Notes: generated from the letters alone by a model not told the origin. A stretch of 64,000 nucleotides of DNA from Desulfitobacterium metallireducens DSM 15288 (GCF_000231405.2 NZ_CP007032.1:558001-622000), one strand, 5' to 3'. Shown: positions 1-9,441, counted from the first letter of the stretch. Made by a program: numbers and translations.

Positions 1-726
1 ACTCGAGGTTGCCACTGAGCCGTTATTAAGGGCGAGAAGTCCAATATCCTGACTGGGTTGCCACGGATTTTCGATTCCGATTAACCAGGGCTCTCCGCTA
101 TCAGAGGAACTCCCCCAGACGGTGAGATCCCCCCCAGCGTTAACGAAACCTCTTTCAATTTTTAGCAGGTGTTGGTATTCATGAACTAAGCGCTTGACTG
201 CCCAACTCTTAACAATTCCGCCTAAATCGATCTCAGCTCCTACAGGGAGTTGGATTGTCCTCGTTTCAGAATCCAGAATTAAGGATAAGGAGAACATTTC
301 AGAGCTCAATTCATCCGTAAATTTACCGTAAGTTTGTTTCCTGGAGTTAATGGAGGAATCGAGAAACTGATCTTTAAGTTTCTCGAAGGAATCGTTATAG
401 CCTGCCTTCTTTAAGGCGAATAGAATGAGCGGGTTAAAGACTCCTTCGGTAATTTTAGAATAGTTTTGGGCTAATTGCAGAACTTCAAGCATCAGGGGTG
501 AAATCAATGTGGGTTTTCCGGCAGAGCTGTTTAATTGAGTCAGTTCGCTATCCTCTCGGAAACGGCTAAATTGCTTTTCCACGGTTTGGAACCAAATCCG
601 GGCGAGTTGTGCTAGACCCGGAAATTCTTCGCGTTTGGACCATAGCATAAAATCGATATCGGTATTCATGGCTCGCAGTATGTCGGATTGAAGGGCTGCA
701 GAATTGCAGTTTACTTGATCAAGCAT
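1..726 (-). CDS. apbE: ApbE-like FAD:protein FMN transferase, C-terminus off window
   Basis: ApbE enzymes move FMN from FAD onto Thr/Ser of extracytoplasmic redox proteins. Reading the minus strand from the ATG at 724-726 gives an open frame to the window edge, about 242 residues. Family landmarks appear in order: AMNTDIDFML near residue 21, QFSRFREDSELTQLNS near 50, EGVFNPLILFALKKAGY near 92, EIDLGGIVKSWAVKRL near 170, then VNAGGDLTVWG and a VATSS-like end. The start overlaps the stop of the upstream small gene by one base, suggesting coupled translation in an htrA-small protein-apbE operon. No signal peptide is evident at this start. The C-terminal part lies beyond base 1. The family call is firm; the flavinylated partner is not visible. 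Confidence 0.85.
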   Translation of the reverse strand, partial: MLDQVNCNSAALQSDILRAMNTDIDFMLWSKREEFPGLAQLARIWFQTVEKQFSRFREDSELTQLNSSAGKPTLISPLMLEVLQLAQNYSKITEGVFNPLILFALKKAGYNDSFEKLKDQFLDSSINSRKQTYGKFTDELSSEMFSLSLILDSETRTIQLPVGAEIDLGGIVKSWAVKRLVHEYQHLLKIERGFVNAGGDLTVWGSSSDSGEPWLIGIENPWQPSQDIGLLALNNGSVATSS

Positions 727-1049
727 CAGGATCGCCTACTTCGCGTATTAGGAACCCTACTTTGGGATTGATTAGGCGATCGCTTAGGTGATTGACTAAA
801 CGAATTTCCGGAATTGGAATTGCTGCTATTAAATTGTGAATTAGAACTATTTGAACTCCCTTGATTTGTGCTGAATGGATCCTTAGCACTGGATTGCTTA
901 GAAGTTTGGGATTGAGTTTGTGGGGAAGCAGAAGCGGCGAGCACGGCTTGATCAAAAGAACGGCTTGCTTTAATGTCATTGAAGCCAATAACGATTGCCA
1001 AAGCAACGACAAGGCCTAATCCCCATTGGGTTGATTTTGAATTTATCAC
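726..1049 (-). CDS. Small Ser/Asn/Gln-rich secreted or membrane-anchored protein
   Basis: A 107-residue protein starting at GTG 1049, eight bases behind a GGAGGT box. Residues 7-23 (QWGLGLVVALAIVIGFN) form a hydrophobic export or anchor segment. The rest is low complexity, rich in Ser, Asn and Gln, with a basic end (RVPNTRSRRS). I recognise no domain. It lies 20 bases after htrA and overlaps apbE by one base, so all three are probably one envelope-stress transcript. It might carry the Thr/Ser acceptor used by the ApbE neighbour, but no classical flavinylation motif is seen. The gene is likely real because of its ribosome binding site and tight spacing; the function is unknown. Confidence 0.65.
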   Translation of the reverse strand: MINSKSTQWGLGLVVALAIVIGFNDIKASRSFDQAVLAASASPQTQSQTSKQSSAKDPFSTNQGSSNSSNSQFNSSNSNSGNSFSQSPKRSPNQSQSRVPNTRSRRS

Positions 1050-1068
1050 GGGTACCTCCAGTTTTGAA

Positions 1069-2358
1069 CTACTTCGAAGCTATTTCGCCGAGCGTGGCTT
1101 GAACAACTTGGGTATTGCCATCACGAATGAAAGTAATATTGATCTTATCTCCAACTTTGTATCGATATAGCTCGCGAACTAGATCACCTGAACTTTGCAC
1201 TGTCGCATCGTTAATCTTGGTGATGACATCACCTTGCTTGATTCCGGCTTTTTCAGCAGGACCCCCAGCAGAGGCTTCGGCAACATAGGCGCCCTTAGGC
1301 AAATTATTACTCTGAGCATAAGCATTGTATTGATCGTTCACTGAAACGTAGAGAGCAGGATGGGTTGCAGAACCTGTTTGGATGATTTGTTCAAGGGTAG
1401 GCAAAGCGTCTGAGATCGGGATAGAAAAACCCATCCCTTCGAACCCTGTCTGTGCATATTTGGCAGAGTTAATCCCAATCACTTTTCCTTGGTAATCCAC
1501 AAGGGGGCCACCACTATTGCCAGGGTTGATGGCGGCATCTGTCTGGATGAGACCAAAGCTGGACTCGCCTTGAATATCTAGAGTACGATTAAGAGCTGAA
1601 ATAACTCCGGTAGTTACAGAACGAGCGAAATCATTACCACCAGGATTACCGATAGCTACAACAGAGGCACCTACTTCTAAACTTGAGGAATCACCTAAAG
1701 CAACTGCGGTAAGGTTAGAAGTATCTGAAATCTGTAAAACCGCTAGGTCTGTGCGGGCGTCAGCGCCAACAAGCTTAGCTTCCAGGTTGCGGCCGTCACT
1801 TAAACTGACCGTTATTTTTTGTGCGCCGTCGATTACATGATTATTGGTGACAATATATCCTTTGGCAGCATCAATGATAAAACCAGACCCACTTCCCGCT
1901 TCTTGGAGCCCTGAAGCGGAGCTGTTATTATTGGACCGAAAATAACCGGAATTAGACTGACGAGTTGATTGGAAATTAGAAACACCAACGACTGCAGGAC
2001 CGACATTTTTGGCAATTTCAGCAACTGGAAATTGAACGGAATTAGTACTTATTGGAGTAGCGGATAGGGTAGGAGTCGTTGCTGAGGTAGGGATAGAAGT
2101 TGTTTGGGCTGCGAACACATTAGGGTAGATTTGAGGCAGAGCGGTAACTGTTGTCAGTCCCCCAATGAAAGCGCTGGCTAAACAAAGGGTAGCGATAGCC
2201 GCTATACGTCTTTTGGGTTTAGGAGTAGAGGGGGAAGCGTTCGAGAACGTGTTATCAGATGAAGTAGAAAAGTTTGGATCAGTTTTTCTTTCCAAAATTA
2301 CAGCATCGATTTCAGTTTGATTCTCGTTTTTCTTTGAGTTAAAGATATCGTTATCCAT
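1069..2358 (-). CDS. htrA: HtrA/DegP-family membrane-anchored serine protease
   Basis: About 429 residues from ATG 2358, which has AGGAGG nine bases upstream; a longer upstream frame lacks such a site. An acidic cytoplasmic tail is followed by one membrane segment (RIAAIATLCLASAFIGGL, about residues 51-68), a Thr/Ser-rich linker, a trypsin-like domain and a C-terminal PDZ domain. The catalytic triad is visible: His in VTNNHVIDGA, Asp in RTDLAVLQI, Ser in INPGNSGGPL. HtrA degrades or refolds misfolded exported proteins. It is transcribed away from an OmpR-type two-component system, as for genes controlled by CssRS in Bacillus. CTGAA repeats spaced 11 bp lie just upstream (2423-2460), consistent with control by that regulator. 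Two downstream genes probably share the transcript. Confidence 0.93.
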   Translation of the reverse strand: MDNDIFNSKKNENQTEIDAVILERKTDPNFSTSSDNTFSNASPSTPKPKRRIAAIATLCLASAFIGGLTTVTALPQIYPNVFAAQTTSIPTSATTPTLSATPISTNSVQFPVAEIAKNVGPAVVGVSNFQSTRQSNSGYFRSNNNSSASGLQEAGSGSGFIIDAAKGYIVTNNHVIDGAQKITVSLSDGRNLEAKLVGADARTDLAVLQISDTSNLTAVALGDSSSLEVGASVVAIGNPGGNDFARSVTTGVISALNRTLDIQGESSFGLIQTDAAINPGNSGGPLVDYQGKVIGINSAKYAQTGFEGMGFSIPISDALPTLEQIIQTGSATHPALYVSVNDQYNAYAQSNNLPKGAYVAEASAGGPAEKAGIKQGDVITKINDATVQSSGDLVRELYRYKVGDKINITFIRDGNTQVVQATLGEIASK

Positions 2359-2422
2359 AGTGGGTAACCTCCTTATAATACGCTGAGCGTTTTGTTTGTT
2401 ATTGATAGTATAGAACTCCAAT

Positions 2423-2460
2423 CTGAGCAAAAAATGATCATTGGCTGAAAATTTACTGAA
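2423..2460 (-). promoter_or_regulatory. Candidate response-regulator boxes upstream of htrA
   Basis: On the plus strand CTGAA occurs at 2445 and 2456, exactly 11 bp apart, with a related CTGAG at 2423, which is 22 bp from the first. Read on the minus strand these are TTCAG-type direct repeats pointing at htrA. A TATACT-like -10 on the minus strand lies at about 2408-2413. OmpR/PhoB-type regulators bind direct repeats with this helical period. The match to the repeats at 2531-2568 in front of the regulator operon suggests the same protein binds both. Confidence 0.6.
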
Positions 2461-2530
2461 ATTTTTGTGATGAAGTTGTGTCTTGCCCAATTTCCTTAGA
2501 GAAAATTAGGAGAAATTCGGTTACAATGAA

Positions 2531-2574
2531 TTCAGCTAATGTTCAGGTTTTTTTCAGCGTTATTTCAGTAGAAT
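2531..2574 (+). promoter_or_regulatory. Four TTCAG direct repeats at 11-bp period plus -10 box
   Basis: TTCAG starts at 2531, 2542, 2553 and 2564, a perfect 11-bp spacing. A TAGAAT hexamer at about 2569-2574 directly after the last copy could serve as the -10, leaving the repeats in the -35 position as in PhoB-type activated promoters. The nearest gene downstream is the response regulator at 2659, so autoregulation is the simplest reading. Confidence 0.7.
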
Positions 2575-2658
2575 AAATGATAATTAAAATAGATATTTAG
2601 CTATTTAGAATGGAAGAGAATTTTTTAAGTTTTTTAAAAGGTCTAGAGGAGGCTGCTT

Positions 2659-3339
2659 ATGCAAAAATTAAAAGGAATTAAGATATTACTCGTCGATGAT
2701 GAACCCACTATTTTAGAATTTTTAGAAATGGGACTCAGTAACGAAGGGTTCGAGGTTCAGACGGCCCCAGATGGAATGACCGCGGTAACTCTGGCCAGCC
2801 AATTTGAGCCCCATATTGTAGTCCTGGATGTTATGATGCCAGGCATGGATGGTTTTGAGGTATGCAGGATGCTGAAAAAACAGGGAAATGTAGCAGTTAT
2901 CATGCTCACGGCTAAGGATGAAGTGGAGGATCGGGTCAAAGGACTTAATCTGGGAGCAGACGACTATATGGTGAAACCGTTTAGTTTTGAAGAATTACTC
3001 GCGCGGATTCAAGCCCGTATTCGTAACCAATTCCCGAATTTGCTGGGGGAAGTTATAAGTGGACCTTTTCGGGTAGATGATCGACGACGGGAGATTATTT
3101 ATAAGGATCAAGTTCTGGAGCTTTCTCCCACAGAATACGAACTTCTTAAATTTATGATTCTCAATCAAGGTCTGGTCTTAAGTAAAACGATGATTCTGGA
3201 TAAGGTATGGGGCTACGATTTTGTAGGAGATGAAAATATCGTGGAGGTGTATATTCGTTCCTTACGTGATAAATTAAAGGATAAGGATCATCAATTGATC
3301 CGAACATTACGCGGTGCTGGATATAGAATGGATCTTTAA
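2659..3339 (+). CDS. OmpR/PhoB-family response regulator (CssR-like)
   Basis: 226 residues. The receiver domain (about 7-120) has the acidic pair DDE near residue 17, the phosphoacceptor Asp in VVLDVMMPG near 59, Thr in IMLTAKD and Lys in DYMVKPFS. The C-terminal winged helix (about 130-225) contains ELSPTEYELLKFM and ends in RTLRGAGYRMD, typical of OmpR/PhoB DNA-binding domains. The ATG follows an AGAGGAGG box. The stop is one base before the kinase ATG, so the pair is translationally coupled. The divergent htrA gene and 11-bp direct repeats on both sides of the intergenic region suggest a cell-envelope or secretion stress system. Target assignment is inference; the family is clear. Confidence 0.93.
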   Translation: MQKLKGIKILLVDDEPTILEFLEMGLSNEGFEVQTAPDGMTAVTLASQFEPHIVVLDVMMPGMDGFEVCRMLKKQGNVAVIMLTAKDEVEDRVKGLNLGADDYMVKPFSFEELLARIQARIRNQFPNLLGEVISGPFRVDDRRREIIYKDQVLELSPTEYELLKFMILNQGLVLSKTMILDKVWGYDFVGDENIVEVYIRSLRDKLKDKDHQLIRTLRGAGYRMDL

Positions 3340-3340
3340 T

Positions 3341-4828
3341 ATGAAAATAAAAAACTTAAAATTAAAGTTCAAAGAGTTTGTTGTCCCCAACTCGCTTCGT
3401 TTTCAACTGCTCTCCCGTACTTTAGCGATCATGGCCATTTTGCTTGCCGTTATCGGTGTTTTCCAATATGTTTTTATGGAGAAATTTATCTATTTCAATA
3501 ATGCCTCAAGCCTTCAAAAACAGATATTAGCCATTTCACCAGAGGCTTGGGAGCAAATATCGGTTGGAAATTTATATGCGGATAATCTAAATCATCTATC
3601 TTTCAACTTATTACCGGATTCGACAGTAGCGGTTATTGATATGGAGGGGAGATTTACAGTACTTACCAATTCCTCCTCGTTAAATGGGGGAGATGCACCT
3701 CAACTGGATGTTAATGATTATGTCGGTGCTCTGCAAGACAAGCGGACCTTAAATTTTCGGATAGTGCGCACTGACGAAGGGAAGGAGCAATTGGTTGTCC
3801 TTCAAGGCGTAGAAAACCGAGATCATTGGCACGGGGTTGTTCAAGTTAGCGTAGGTACGAAGTCTCTAACGGAGATGCTGATGAGACAACTTTTAATCTT
3901 TATGCTCCTTGCCCTGCTCGCTTTAATTGTGGGGTTACTTGCATTTATCCCTGTACTCCGAAAAATTCTTGTTCCTTTATCCAATATGGTAGATAAAGTG
4001 GAAAACATTCACGCTGGAAATCTCGAAGAACGTTTGCCCGTTGAGCAGGGACAGGTTGAGATTAACCGCTTAGCTGTATCCTTTAATGGAATGTTGGAGC
4101 GCTTAGAAACCTCGTTCAAGGCTGAACAAGAAGCGAAAGAACAGATGCGTCGTTTTGTAGCGGATGCGTCTCATGAGCTTCGTACGCCCTTAACTTCGAT
4201 TCACGGGTTTACAGAGGTCCTGCTTCGAGGGGCAATGAATCAGCCGGAGAAGCTTTATCGGTCTTTAAAGAGTATGTATACTGAATCGGAGCGGATGAAA
4301 AAGCTGATTGAAGACCTGCTTTTACTGGCGAAGCTGGATCGTTCGCCTAATCTACAGCGTGCTGAACTCGATTTAGATGAGTTGGTTCTCGAGATGGAGA
4401 CCCAGCTTCGGTTGCTCGCTGGGAATCGAAAGGTGAGTTTTAGCCTTAATTCACCTGCAAAAGGTTGGCTTAATGAGGATAAAATGAAGCAGATTATCCT
4501 GAATCTTTTTAATAATGCAGTGCAGCATACAGATCCGGAAAGTGGGAAAATCAAACTTTCTGTGAATCCTGTGGAGGGAGGAATTGAACTGACAGTAAAG
4601 GATAATGGGCAAGGGATATCCGAAGAACATCTTTCCCATCTGTTTGAGCGCTTTTATCGGGTTGACTCCTCGCGTACTCGTAAATATGGTGGCGCAGGTC
4701 TTGGCTTAGCGATCACTCAATTCCTTGTGGAACTTCATGACGGGAAGATTCGCGTTGAAAGCACCCTTGGGGAGGGAAGCACATTTTATGTATGGCTTCC
4801 TAATAATCAATTAAAAATTGAGAGCTAA
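3341..4828 (+). CDS. Membrane sensor histidine kinase (HAMP, HisKA, HATPase)
   Basis: About 495 residues from ATG 3341, one base after the regulator stop; an upstream in-frame start inside the regulator gene is less likely. TM1 is near residues 25-50 (TLAIMAILLAVIGVFQYVF), followed by an extracytoplasmic sensor of about 130 residues, TM2 near 187-210 (LLIFMLLALLALIVGLLAF) and a HAMP region. The phosphorylated His lies in DASHELRTPLTSIHGF. N, G1 and G2 boxes of the ATPase domain are NLFNNAVQHT, DNGQGISEEH and GGAGLGLAITQFL. It forms a pair with the preceding regulator. The signal is not deducible, but divergent htrA points to misfolded envelope proteins. Confidence 0.93.
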   Translation: MKIKNLKLKFKEFVVPNSLRFQLLSRTLAIMAILLAVIGVFQYVFMEKFIYFNNASSLQKQILAISPEAWEQISVGNLYADNLNHLSFNLLPDSTVAVIDMEGRFTVLTNSSSLNGGDAPQLDVNDYVGALQDKRTLNFRIVRTDEGKEQLVVLQGVENRDHWHGVVQVSVGTKSLTEMLMRQLLIFMLLALLALIVGLLAFIPVLRKILVPLSNMVDKVENIHAGNLEERLPVEQGQVEINRLAVSFNGMLERLETSFKAEQEAKEQMRRFVADASHELRTPLTSIHGFTEVLLRGAMNQPEKLYRSLKSMYTESERMKKLIEDLLLLAKLDRSPNLQRAELDLDELVLEMETQLRLLAGNRKVSFSLNSPAKGWLNEDKMKQIILNLFNNAVQHTDPESGKIKLSVNPVEGGIELTVKDNGQGISEEHLSHLFERFYRVDSSRTRKYGGAGLGLAITQFLVELHDGKIRVESTLGEGSTFYVWLPNNQLKIES

Positions 4829-4844
4829 GAAGGAGACGATTCTT

Positions 4845-5474
4845 TTGGAGATAAAAAACATTTACTGTGTTGGACGAAACTATCGGTTACATGCCCAGGA
4901 ATTAAATAACGCAATACCCACGTCCCCTTTTTTGTTTAGTAAGCCTACCCATGCCTTCGTCGAGGCGAAGGGGCAAACTATTCAGCTTCCTGGGGACCAA
5001 GGAGCAGTGCATTACGAAACAGAACTCGTTTTTCATATGGCGAGAAATTATGAACCGAATCTTCCTATAGAAGCCCTTATTGATCAAATGACTATCGGCC
5101 TTGATTTGACGCTTCGAGATGTTCAGGATGAATTAAAAAAGAAAGCCTATCCCTGGTTATTAGCGAAAGGGTTTCCTAATTCAGCCGTGCTCGCTTCCTG
5201 GCTGCCTTTTGAAGGGCTGCAAGACATGACTCATCATGACTTTACGTTAGAGAAAAATGGCCAAGAAGTGCAACGGGGTAATATTAAAGATATGATTTTT
5301 GATTTACCGACGCTCCTTGAGTTTTCGGCTAAGCATTTCGGGTTAGAGGCAGGAGATATTATTTTTACGGGAACGCCTGCGGGTGTTGGAGCCCTCGCTG
5401 ATGAAGATGCTTTAGTGCTCAAATGGAAAGAAAGAATGATCGGCGACTGTAAGATTAGCATAGCTGCAAAGTGA
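4845..5474 (+). CDS. Fumarylacetoacetate hydrolase (FAH) family protein
   Basis: About 209 residues. TTG 4845 is chosen because AAGGAGA lies nine bases before it; the open frame extends further up but without a site. The sequence has the short-chain FAH fold signature: GRNYRLHAQEL near the start, metal ligands in HYETELVFHM (two Glu) and GLDLTLRDVQ (Asp), and the late FTGTPAGVGAL motif. Such enzymes cleave or decarboxylate beta-diketo acids, or decarboxylate oxaloacetate-type substrates, with Mg or Mn. It starts 16 bases after the kinase gene and precedes the aconitase-like gene, which has its own promoter. The substrate cannot be told from sequence. Confidence 0.85.
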   Translation: MEIKNIYCVGRNYRLHAQELNNAIPTSPFLFSKPTHAFVEAKGQTIQLPGDQGAVHYETELVFHMARNYEPNLPIEALIDQMTIGLDLTLRDVQDELKKKAYPWLLAKGFPNSAVLASWLPFEGLQDMTHHDFTLEKNGQEVQRGNIKDMIFDLPTLLEFSAKHFGLEAGDIIFTGTPAGVGALADEDALVLKWKERMIGDCKISIAAK

Positions 5475-5481
5475 TTTTACT

Positions 5482-5510
5482 TTGCACAAATATTGTATAC
5501 ATGGTATAAA
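5482..5510 (+). promoter_or_regulatory. Sigma-A-type promoter before the hydratase gene
   Basis: TTGCAC at 5482-5487, a 17-base spacer and TATAAA at 5505-5510 form a near-consensus housekeeping promoter. It lies about 85 bases before the ATG at 5595. The spacer includes the palindrome GTATAC, a possible operator. Confidence 0.6.
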
Positions 5511-5594
5511 ATAGTTGCTAGAATCCCGAATTATAGGTACATTTAAAGCATGTTATGATCTGGAGAAGAATGTTTACAGTATGGAGGGAATTAA

Positions 5595-7907
5595 ATGGTT
5601 CGCCTGATCAAGAATGGTGTATATCTTATCAAAGGGCAAACAGTCCTCGAAGCGAAGGACCCGAATACTCTTTGTGAATTAAACGGTTCCGTTGTAGAAA
5701 AGCATAATGCTCGTCAGGAAACGATGGCTTATCGAATCCTAAATCAGCATAATACGTCTGGGAATCCCGACCAATTAAAGATTCGCTTCGATGCGATGGC
5801 TTCACACGACATCACTTATGTTGGGATTACGCAAACTGCACGTGCCAGCGGATTGAAAGAGTTTCCAATACCCTATGTGCTAACTAATTGCCATAATAGC
5901 CTTAACGCGGTCGGCGGAACGATCAATGAAGATGATCACGTCTTTGGACTTTCTGCCGCTCAAAAATATGGTGGAATTTATGTTCCAGCCCATCAAGCGG
6001 TCATTCATCAGTATATGCGCGAGATGATGTCAGGCTGTGGAAAGATGATTCTCGGTTCAGATAGTCATACACGCTATGGTGCATTAGGAACGATGGCTGT
6101 TGGGGAAGGCGGTCCAGAGTTGGTTAAACAGCTTTTGAACAAAACCTATGATATTCAATATCCTGACGTCATTGCTGTCTATCTTGAAGGTAAACCGCAG
6201 GTTGGAGTGGGTCCTCAGGATGTAGCGTTAGCTCTCATTCGTGCTGTTTTTGCCAACGGTTTTGTTAAGAATAAAGTTCTTGAATTTGTGGGTCCTGGAG
6301 TCGCTAATTTATCCGTAGATTACCGCATTGGCATCGATGTGATGACAACAGAGACCACCTGCTTGAGCTCGATTTGGACGACTGATGAGAAAGTCAAGGA
6401 GTACTTCGGTATTCATGGCCGTTCTGAAGCATACGCTCAACTCGCACCGGGTGAAGTCGCTTATTATGATGGAATGGTCGTCATGGATCTGTCAAAGGTT
6501 GTACCGATGATTGCCCTACCTTTCCATCCCAGTAATGTTTATACGATTGAGGAACTGATCCAAAATCCTTATGATATCCTGCATAAAGTGGAAGAAGAAG
6601 GAAAGCAGCAAATTAATAATCCTTTCATCTCCTTTAATTTGACGAACCATATCGTTGACGGCAAGATCAGGGTTGATCAAGCGATTGTTGCCGGTTGTGC
6701 GGGTGGAACCTTTGAAAACATAATGGATGTTGCTGCTATTGTTAAAGGACAATCCGTTGGAAATCAATATCTCTCCTTTAGTGTTTATCCAGCAAGTCAG
6801 CCGATTTATCTTGAATTGATGAGAAATGGAGCGGCGGCTGATTTGATGGCGAGTGGAGCGAATATAAAAACAGCCTTCTGCGGACCTTGCTTTGGAGCGG
6901 GAGATGTTCCAGCAAATGGGCAATTCAGCATCCGTCATACGACGCGTAACTTCCCGAATCGAGAGGGCTCGAAACCGGGTGAAGGCCAAATCTCTTCTGT
7001 TGCTCTAGTTGATGCAAGATCCGTTGCCGCAACAGTGGCAAATGGGGGATGTTTAACCTCAGCTACAGAGATTGACTATACGGAACCATCGCATCAATAT
7101 TCTTTCGATGGTGTAGTTTATAAAAATCGCGTTTATAATGGTTTTGGAAATCCTAAGCCGGAAAGTGAGTTAAAATTCGGGCCGAATATCGCGGATTGGC
7201 CGGAGATGATCGCTCTGCCAGAAAACATTCTGTTGAAAGTGGCTTCAGTCATCAATGACCCTGTGACAACGACGGATGAGTTGATTCCTTCAGGTGAAAC
7301 CTCCTCCTATCGTTCGAATCCGCTTCGGTTAGCAGAATTCACTCTTTCCAGAAAAGATCCCCAGTATGTGGGACGGGCGAAGCAAGTTCATGCCTTGGAA
7401 AAGGAACGTGAAAGTTTGTTGAAAACATCAGGCTCTCAGCCTTCTGATGCTTTGAAAGAGGCGTTGAAGCAGGTTCTTCAGGTTAAGGCAGCTTTTTCAG
7501 CCGACTTTACCGAGATTATGAATAATACCGGAATTGGAACGGTTATTTATGCAGTAAAACCTGGTGATGGTTCTGCCCGGGAGCAAGCTGCTTCTTGTCA
7601 AAAGGTCTTAGGAGGCTGGGCTAATATTGCTCAAGAGTACGCCACGAAACGCTATCGTAGCAATCTAATCAACTGGGGAATGTTGCCCTTTACCCTCAGT
7701 AGTCCTTTAGAGGTTCCGTTGAGTACCGAGGACTATGTATATGTTCCCGGAATTCGCCAAAGAATTATCAATGGCGAGGAAACGATACCCGCGCAAGTGA
7801 TCGGACCTAACGGAGTACGTGAGCTAATGCTGGAATTAAAGAATTTAACCCAAGATGAAAAAGATATAATCTTAAAAGGATGCTTAATCAATTACTACAG
7901 CATGTAA
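5595..7907 (+). CDS. Aconitase-superfamily hydratase (YbhJ-like)
   Basis: 770 residues, the length of the AcnA-related putative hydratases found in Clostridia and as YbhJ in E. coli. Cluster-type cysteines appear in [11 protein letters not shown] near residue 252 and FCGPCFGAG near 430, the expected three [4Fe-4S] ligands of the aconitase fold. Substrate-loop motifs include [20 protein letters not shown]. The C-terminal swivel domain is present, with [13 protein letters not shown] near the end. The start has a GGAGGG box (ATGGAGGGAATTAA). It likely hydrates or isomerises a tricarboxylate or related acid, but these paralogues differ from true aconitase, so citrate specificity is not claimed. 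The preceding FAH hydrolase may act on related keto acids. A terminator-like hairpin follows. Confidence 0.85.
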   Translation: MVRLIKNGVYLIKGQTVLEAKDPNTLCELNGSVVEKHNARQETMAYRILNQHNTSGNPDQLKIRFDAMASHDITYVGITQTARASGLKEFPIPYVLTNCHNSLNAVGGTINEDDHVFGLSAAQKYGGIYVPAHQAVIHQYMREMMSGCGKMILGSDSHTRYGALGTMAVGEGGPELVKQLLNKTYDIQYPDVIAVYLEGKPQVGVGPQDVALALIRAVFANGFVKNKVLEFVGPGVANLSVDYRIGIDVMTTETTCLSSIWTTDEKVKEYFGIHGRSEAYAQLAPGEVAYYDGMVVMDLSKVVPMIALPFHPSNVYTIEELIQNPYDILHKVEEEGKQQINNPFISFNLTNHIVDGKIRVDQAIVAGCAGGTFENIMDVAAIVKGQSVGNQYLSFSVYPASQPIYLELMRNGAAADLMASGANIKTAFCGPCFGAGDVPANGQFSIRHTTRNFPNREGSKPGEGQISSVALVDARSVAATVANGGCLTSATEIDYTEPSHQYSFDGVVYKNRVYNGFGNPKPESELKFGPNIADWPEMIALPENILLKVASVINDPVTTTDELIPSGETSSYRSNPLRLAEFTLSRKDPQYVGRAKQVHALEKERESLLKTSGSQPSDALKEALKQVLQVKAAFSADFTEIMNNTGIGTVIYAVKPGDGSAREQAASCQKVLGGWANIAQEYATKRYRSNLINWGMLPFTLSSPLEVPLSTEDYVYVPGIRQRIINGEETIPAQVIGPNGVRELMLELKNLTQDEKDIILKGCLINYYSM

Positions 7908-7934
7908 ATAAGTTATAAAGCATTTTGGAGACAC

Positions 7935-7982
7935 AAAAGGGTCTGCGACTCAGCGGAGAAATCCGGGGGTTGCAGACCTTTT
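7935..7982 (+). terminator. Hairpin terminator between hydratase and aroD
   Basis: AAAAGGGTCTGC pairs with GCAGACCTTTT across a partly self-pairing loop, ending in a short T run. It separates the hydratase gene from aroD, which has its own GGGAGG box just downstream. Confidence 0.6.
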
Positions 7983-8002
7983 GATAAGGGAGGATTCTGT
8001 GG

Positions 8003-8761
8003 ATGAAACGACAACGGATTGGCGAAGGAAATCAGCCGTTGATCTGTACCCCGTTAGTGGGTAAACAAAGGGAGTCGATTCGCTTAGAATTACATCATGT
8101 TCTGGAGAAGCGTCCAGACCTGATTGAGTGGCGGGTCGATTTTTTCGAAGGAATTGCGAATACAGAAAAAGTCTTAGATCTTGCTCAAGAAATTAAAGAG
8201 TCCGCAGGGGATATTCCCCTCATTTTTACTCTTCGTTCAGTTCGTGAGGGGGGGCAGCCCGTATCACTCAATGATCAAGAAGCACTGAAGCTGATCGAAG
8301 CGATTTGCCAAAAGACAGAGGTAGAATACGTTGATTTTGAATTAAGTAATTCAGAGGAAGCGTTCAAGGAACTGCGCCAAGTTTCATTAGAAAGTCAGAC
8401 TCAAATCATTGCTTCCTATCATAACTTTGAGTTCACACCCGAGTCGGAGATTTTGTTAGGGAAAATTGCGGAAGCACAGCGGTTAAGCGCAGATGTAGCT
8501 AAGATTGCTGTCATGTCTCAGAATCTTCACGACGTCTTAACGCTGCTTAAGGTGACCTTGAATGCTAAGGAAACTGTGGATATACCCCTCATTAGTTTAG
8601 CAATGGGGCAGTATGGCACAATAACTCGGATGATGGGCGGAGTTTTTGGCTCTTCCGTTACCTTTGCCGTAGGGGAAAGCAGTTCAGCACCTGGTCAGAT
8701 GCCCATCGAAGATTTACGAAGCGTTCTTGGTATCCTACAGAAATCAATAGGCCAGGTATAA
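8003..8761 (+). CDS. aroD: Type I 3-dehydroquinate dehydratase
   Basis: 252 residues, normal for the class I (Schiff-base) enzyme that converts 3-dehydroquinate to 3-dehydroshikimate in the shikimate pathway. Active-site residues are visible: Glu and Arg in IEWRVDFF, His in IIASYHNFEFTP, and the Schiff-base Lys in DVAKIAVMSQ. The late motifs ISLAMGQYGTITRMMGG and SSAPGQMPIEDL are family hallmarks. The gene stands alone here, bracketed by hairpins, not in an aro operon. Confidence is high. Confidence 0.95.
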   Translation: MKRQRIGEGNQPLICTPLVGKQRESIRLELHHVLEKRPDLIEWRVDFFEGIANTEKVLDLAQEIKESAGDIPLIFTLRSVREGGQPVSLNDQEALKLIEAICQKTEVEYVDFELSNSEEAFKELRQVSLESQTQIIASYHNFEFTPESEILLGKIAEAQRLSADVAKIAVMSQNLHDVLTLLKVTLNAKETVDIPLISLAMGQYGTITRMMGGVFGSSVTFAVGESSSAPGQMPIEDLRSVLGILQKSIGQV

Positions 8762-8787
8762 ATACGTAGATCTTGATTAATATGAAA

Positions 8788-8811
8788 GGGGCTGTTAATT
8801 GCAACAGCCCC
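8788..8811 (+). terminator. Rho-independent terminator after aroD
   Basis: GGGGCTGTT pairs with AACAGCCCC around a six-base loop, 27 bases after the aroD stop. The T-rich stretch is imperfect (GGTATTTCGGTATTTTT). Confidence 0.65.
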
Positions 8812-8890
8812 TGGTATTTCGGTATTTTTAATGAATCGTTACTGTTTAATTCTTGGAAATATTGAAAAGAAGTAATTAGAAAAGAAGTAA

Positions 8891-9277
8891 TTAGAAAAGA
8901 ATGTATGCTCCAGGGCCAGTTAATAAGATGCCAACAGCTACTGCAATGATTGCTAAGTTATATTCATAGCCGCCAGCCGTAATCGCAAAACCATTTTTTC
9001 CTGTAACGGTAAGCATGGCTACGAGCATGGGTCCAACGATAAGAATTGCGGCAACAGGAAGGAAGATACCCGCTGCTAAGAATAGACCTCCAAGTATTTC
9101 ACCTATTGCGGCGAGATAAGCCATAGGTACTCCGGGTTTTATCCCAATGGATTCAAAGAAGCCTGCGGTCCCTTTAATACCATGTCCACCGAACCAACCC
9201 AAAAGCTTCTCTGAACCGTGACGAGCAAAAGTCAAACCAAAAATAAGACGAATAACTAATAAACCAGCATTTAACAT
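8891..9277 (-). CDS. DoxX-family membrane protein (copy 1)
   Basis: 128 residues, four predicted membrane helices: about 1-20 (MLNAGLLVIRLIFGLTFARHG), 50-70, 74-95 and 104-126. The DoxX signature RLIFGLTFARHGSEKLLGWFGG opens the protein. DoxX proteins are linked to membrane redox and thiol stress, some forming complexes with sulfurtransferase or superoxide-related partners. A second copy about 1.5 kb away (10800-11186) is almost the same protein, differing at scattered positions, so the pair is a recent duplication that flanks a DUF1858 gene, a Cys-rich mini-protein and a sigma factor. The exact role is unknown. Confidence 0.88.
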   Translation of the reverse strand: MLNAGLLVIRLIFGLTFARHGSEKLLGWFGGHGIKGTAGFFESIGIKPGVPMAYLAAIGEILGGLFLAAGIFLPVAAILIVGPMLVAMLTVTGKNGFAITAGGYEYNLAIIAVAVGILLTGPGAYILF

Positions 9278-9441
9278 TTCGAAGATCTCCTTTTTTATAA
9301 GTCCATTATTATTTCGCGTTGAAAAATCTCAACATGTAAAGGGTATACCTTATTTAGAAAAATATGAAGTACGCACTTTTAAGTAGCATAGTACCTAAAA
9401 AGGAACTGTGGAGTCTACGTTAAGAGCAAAATAAGCGCGAA

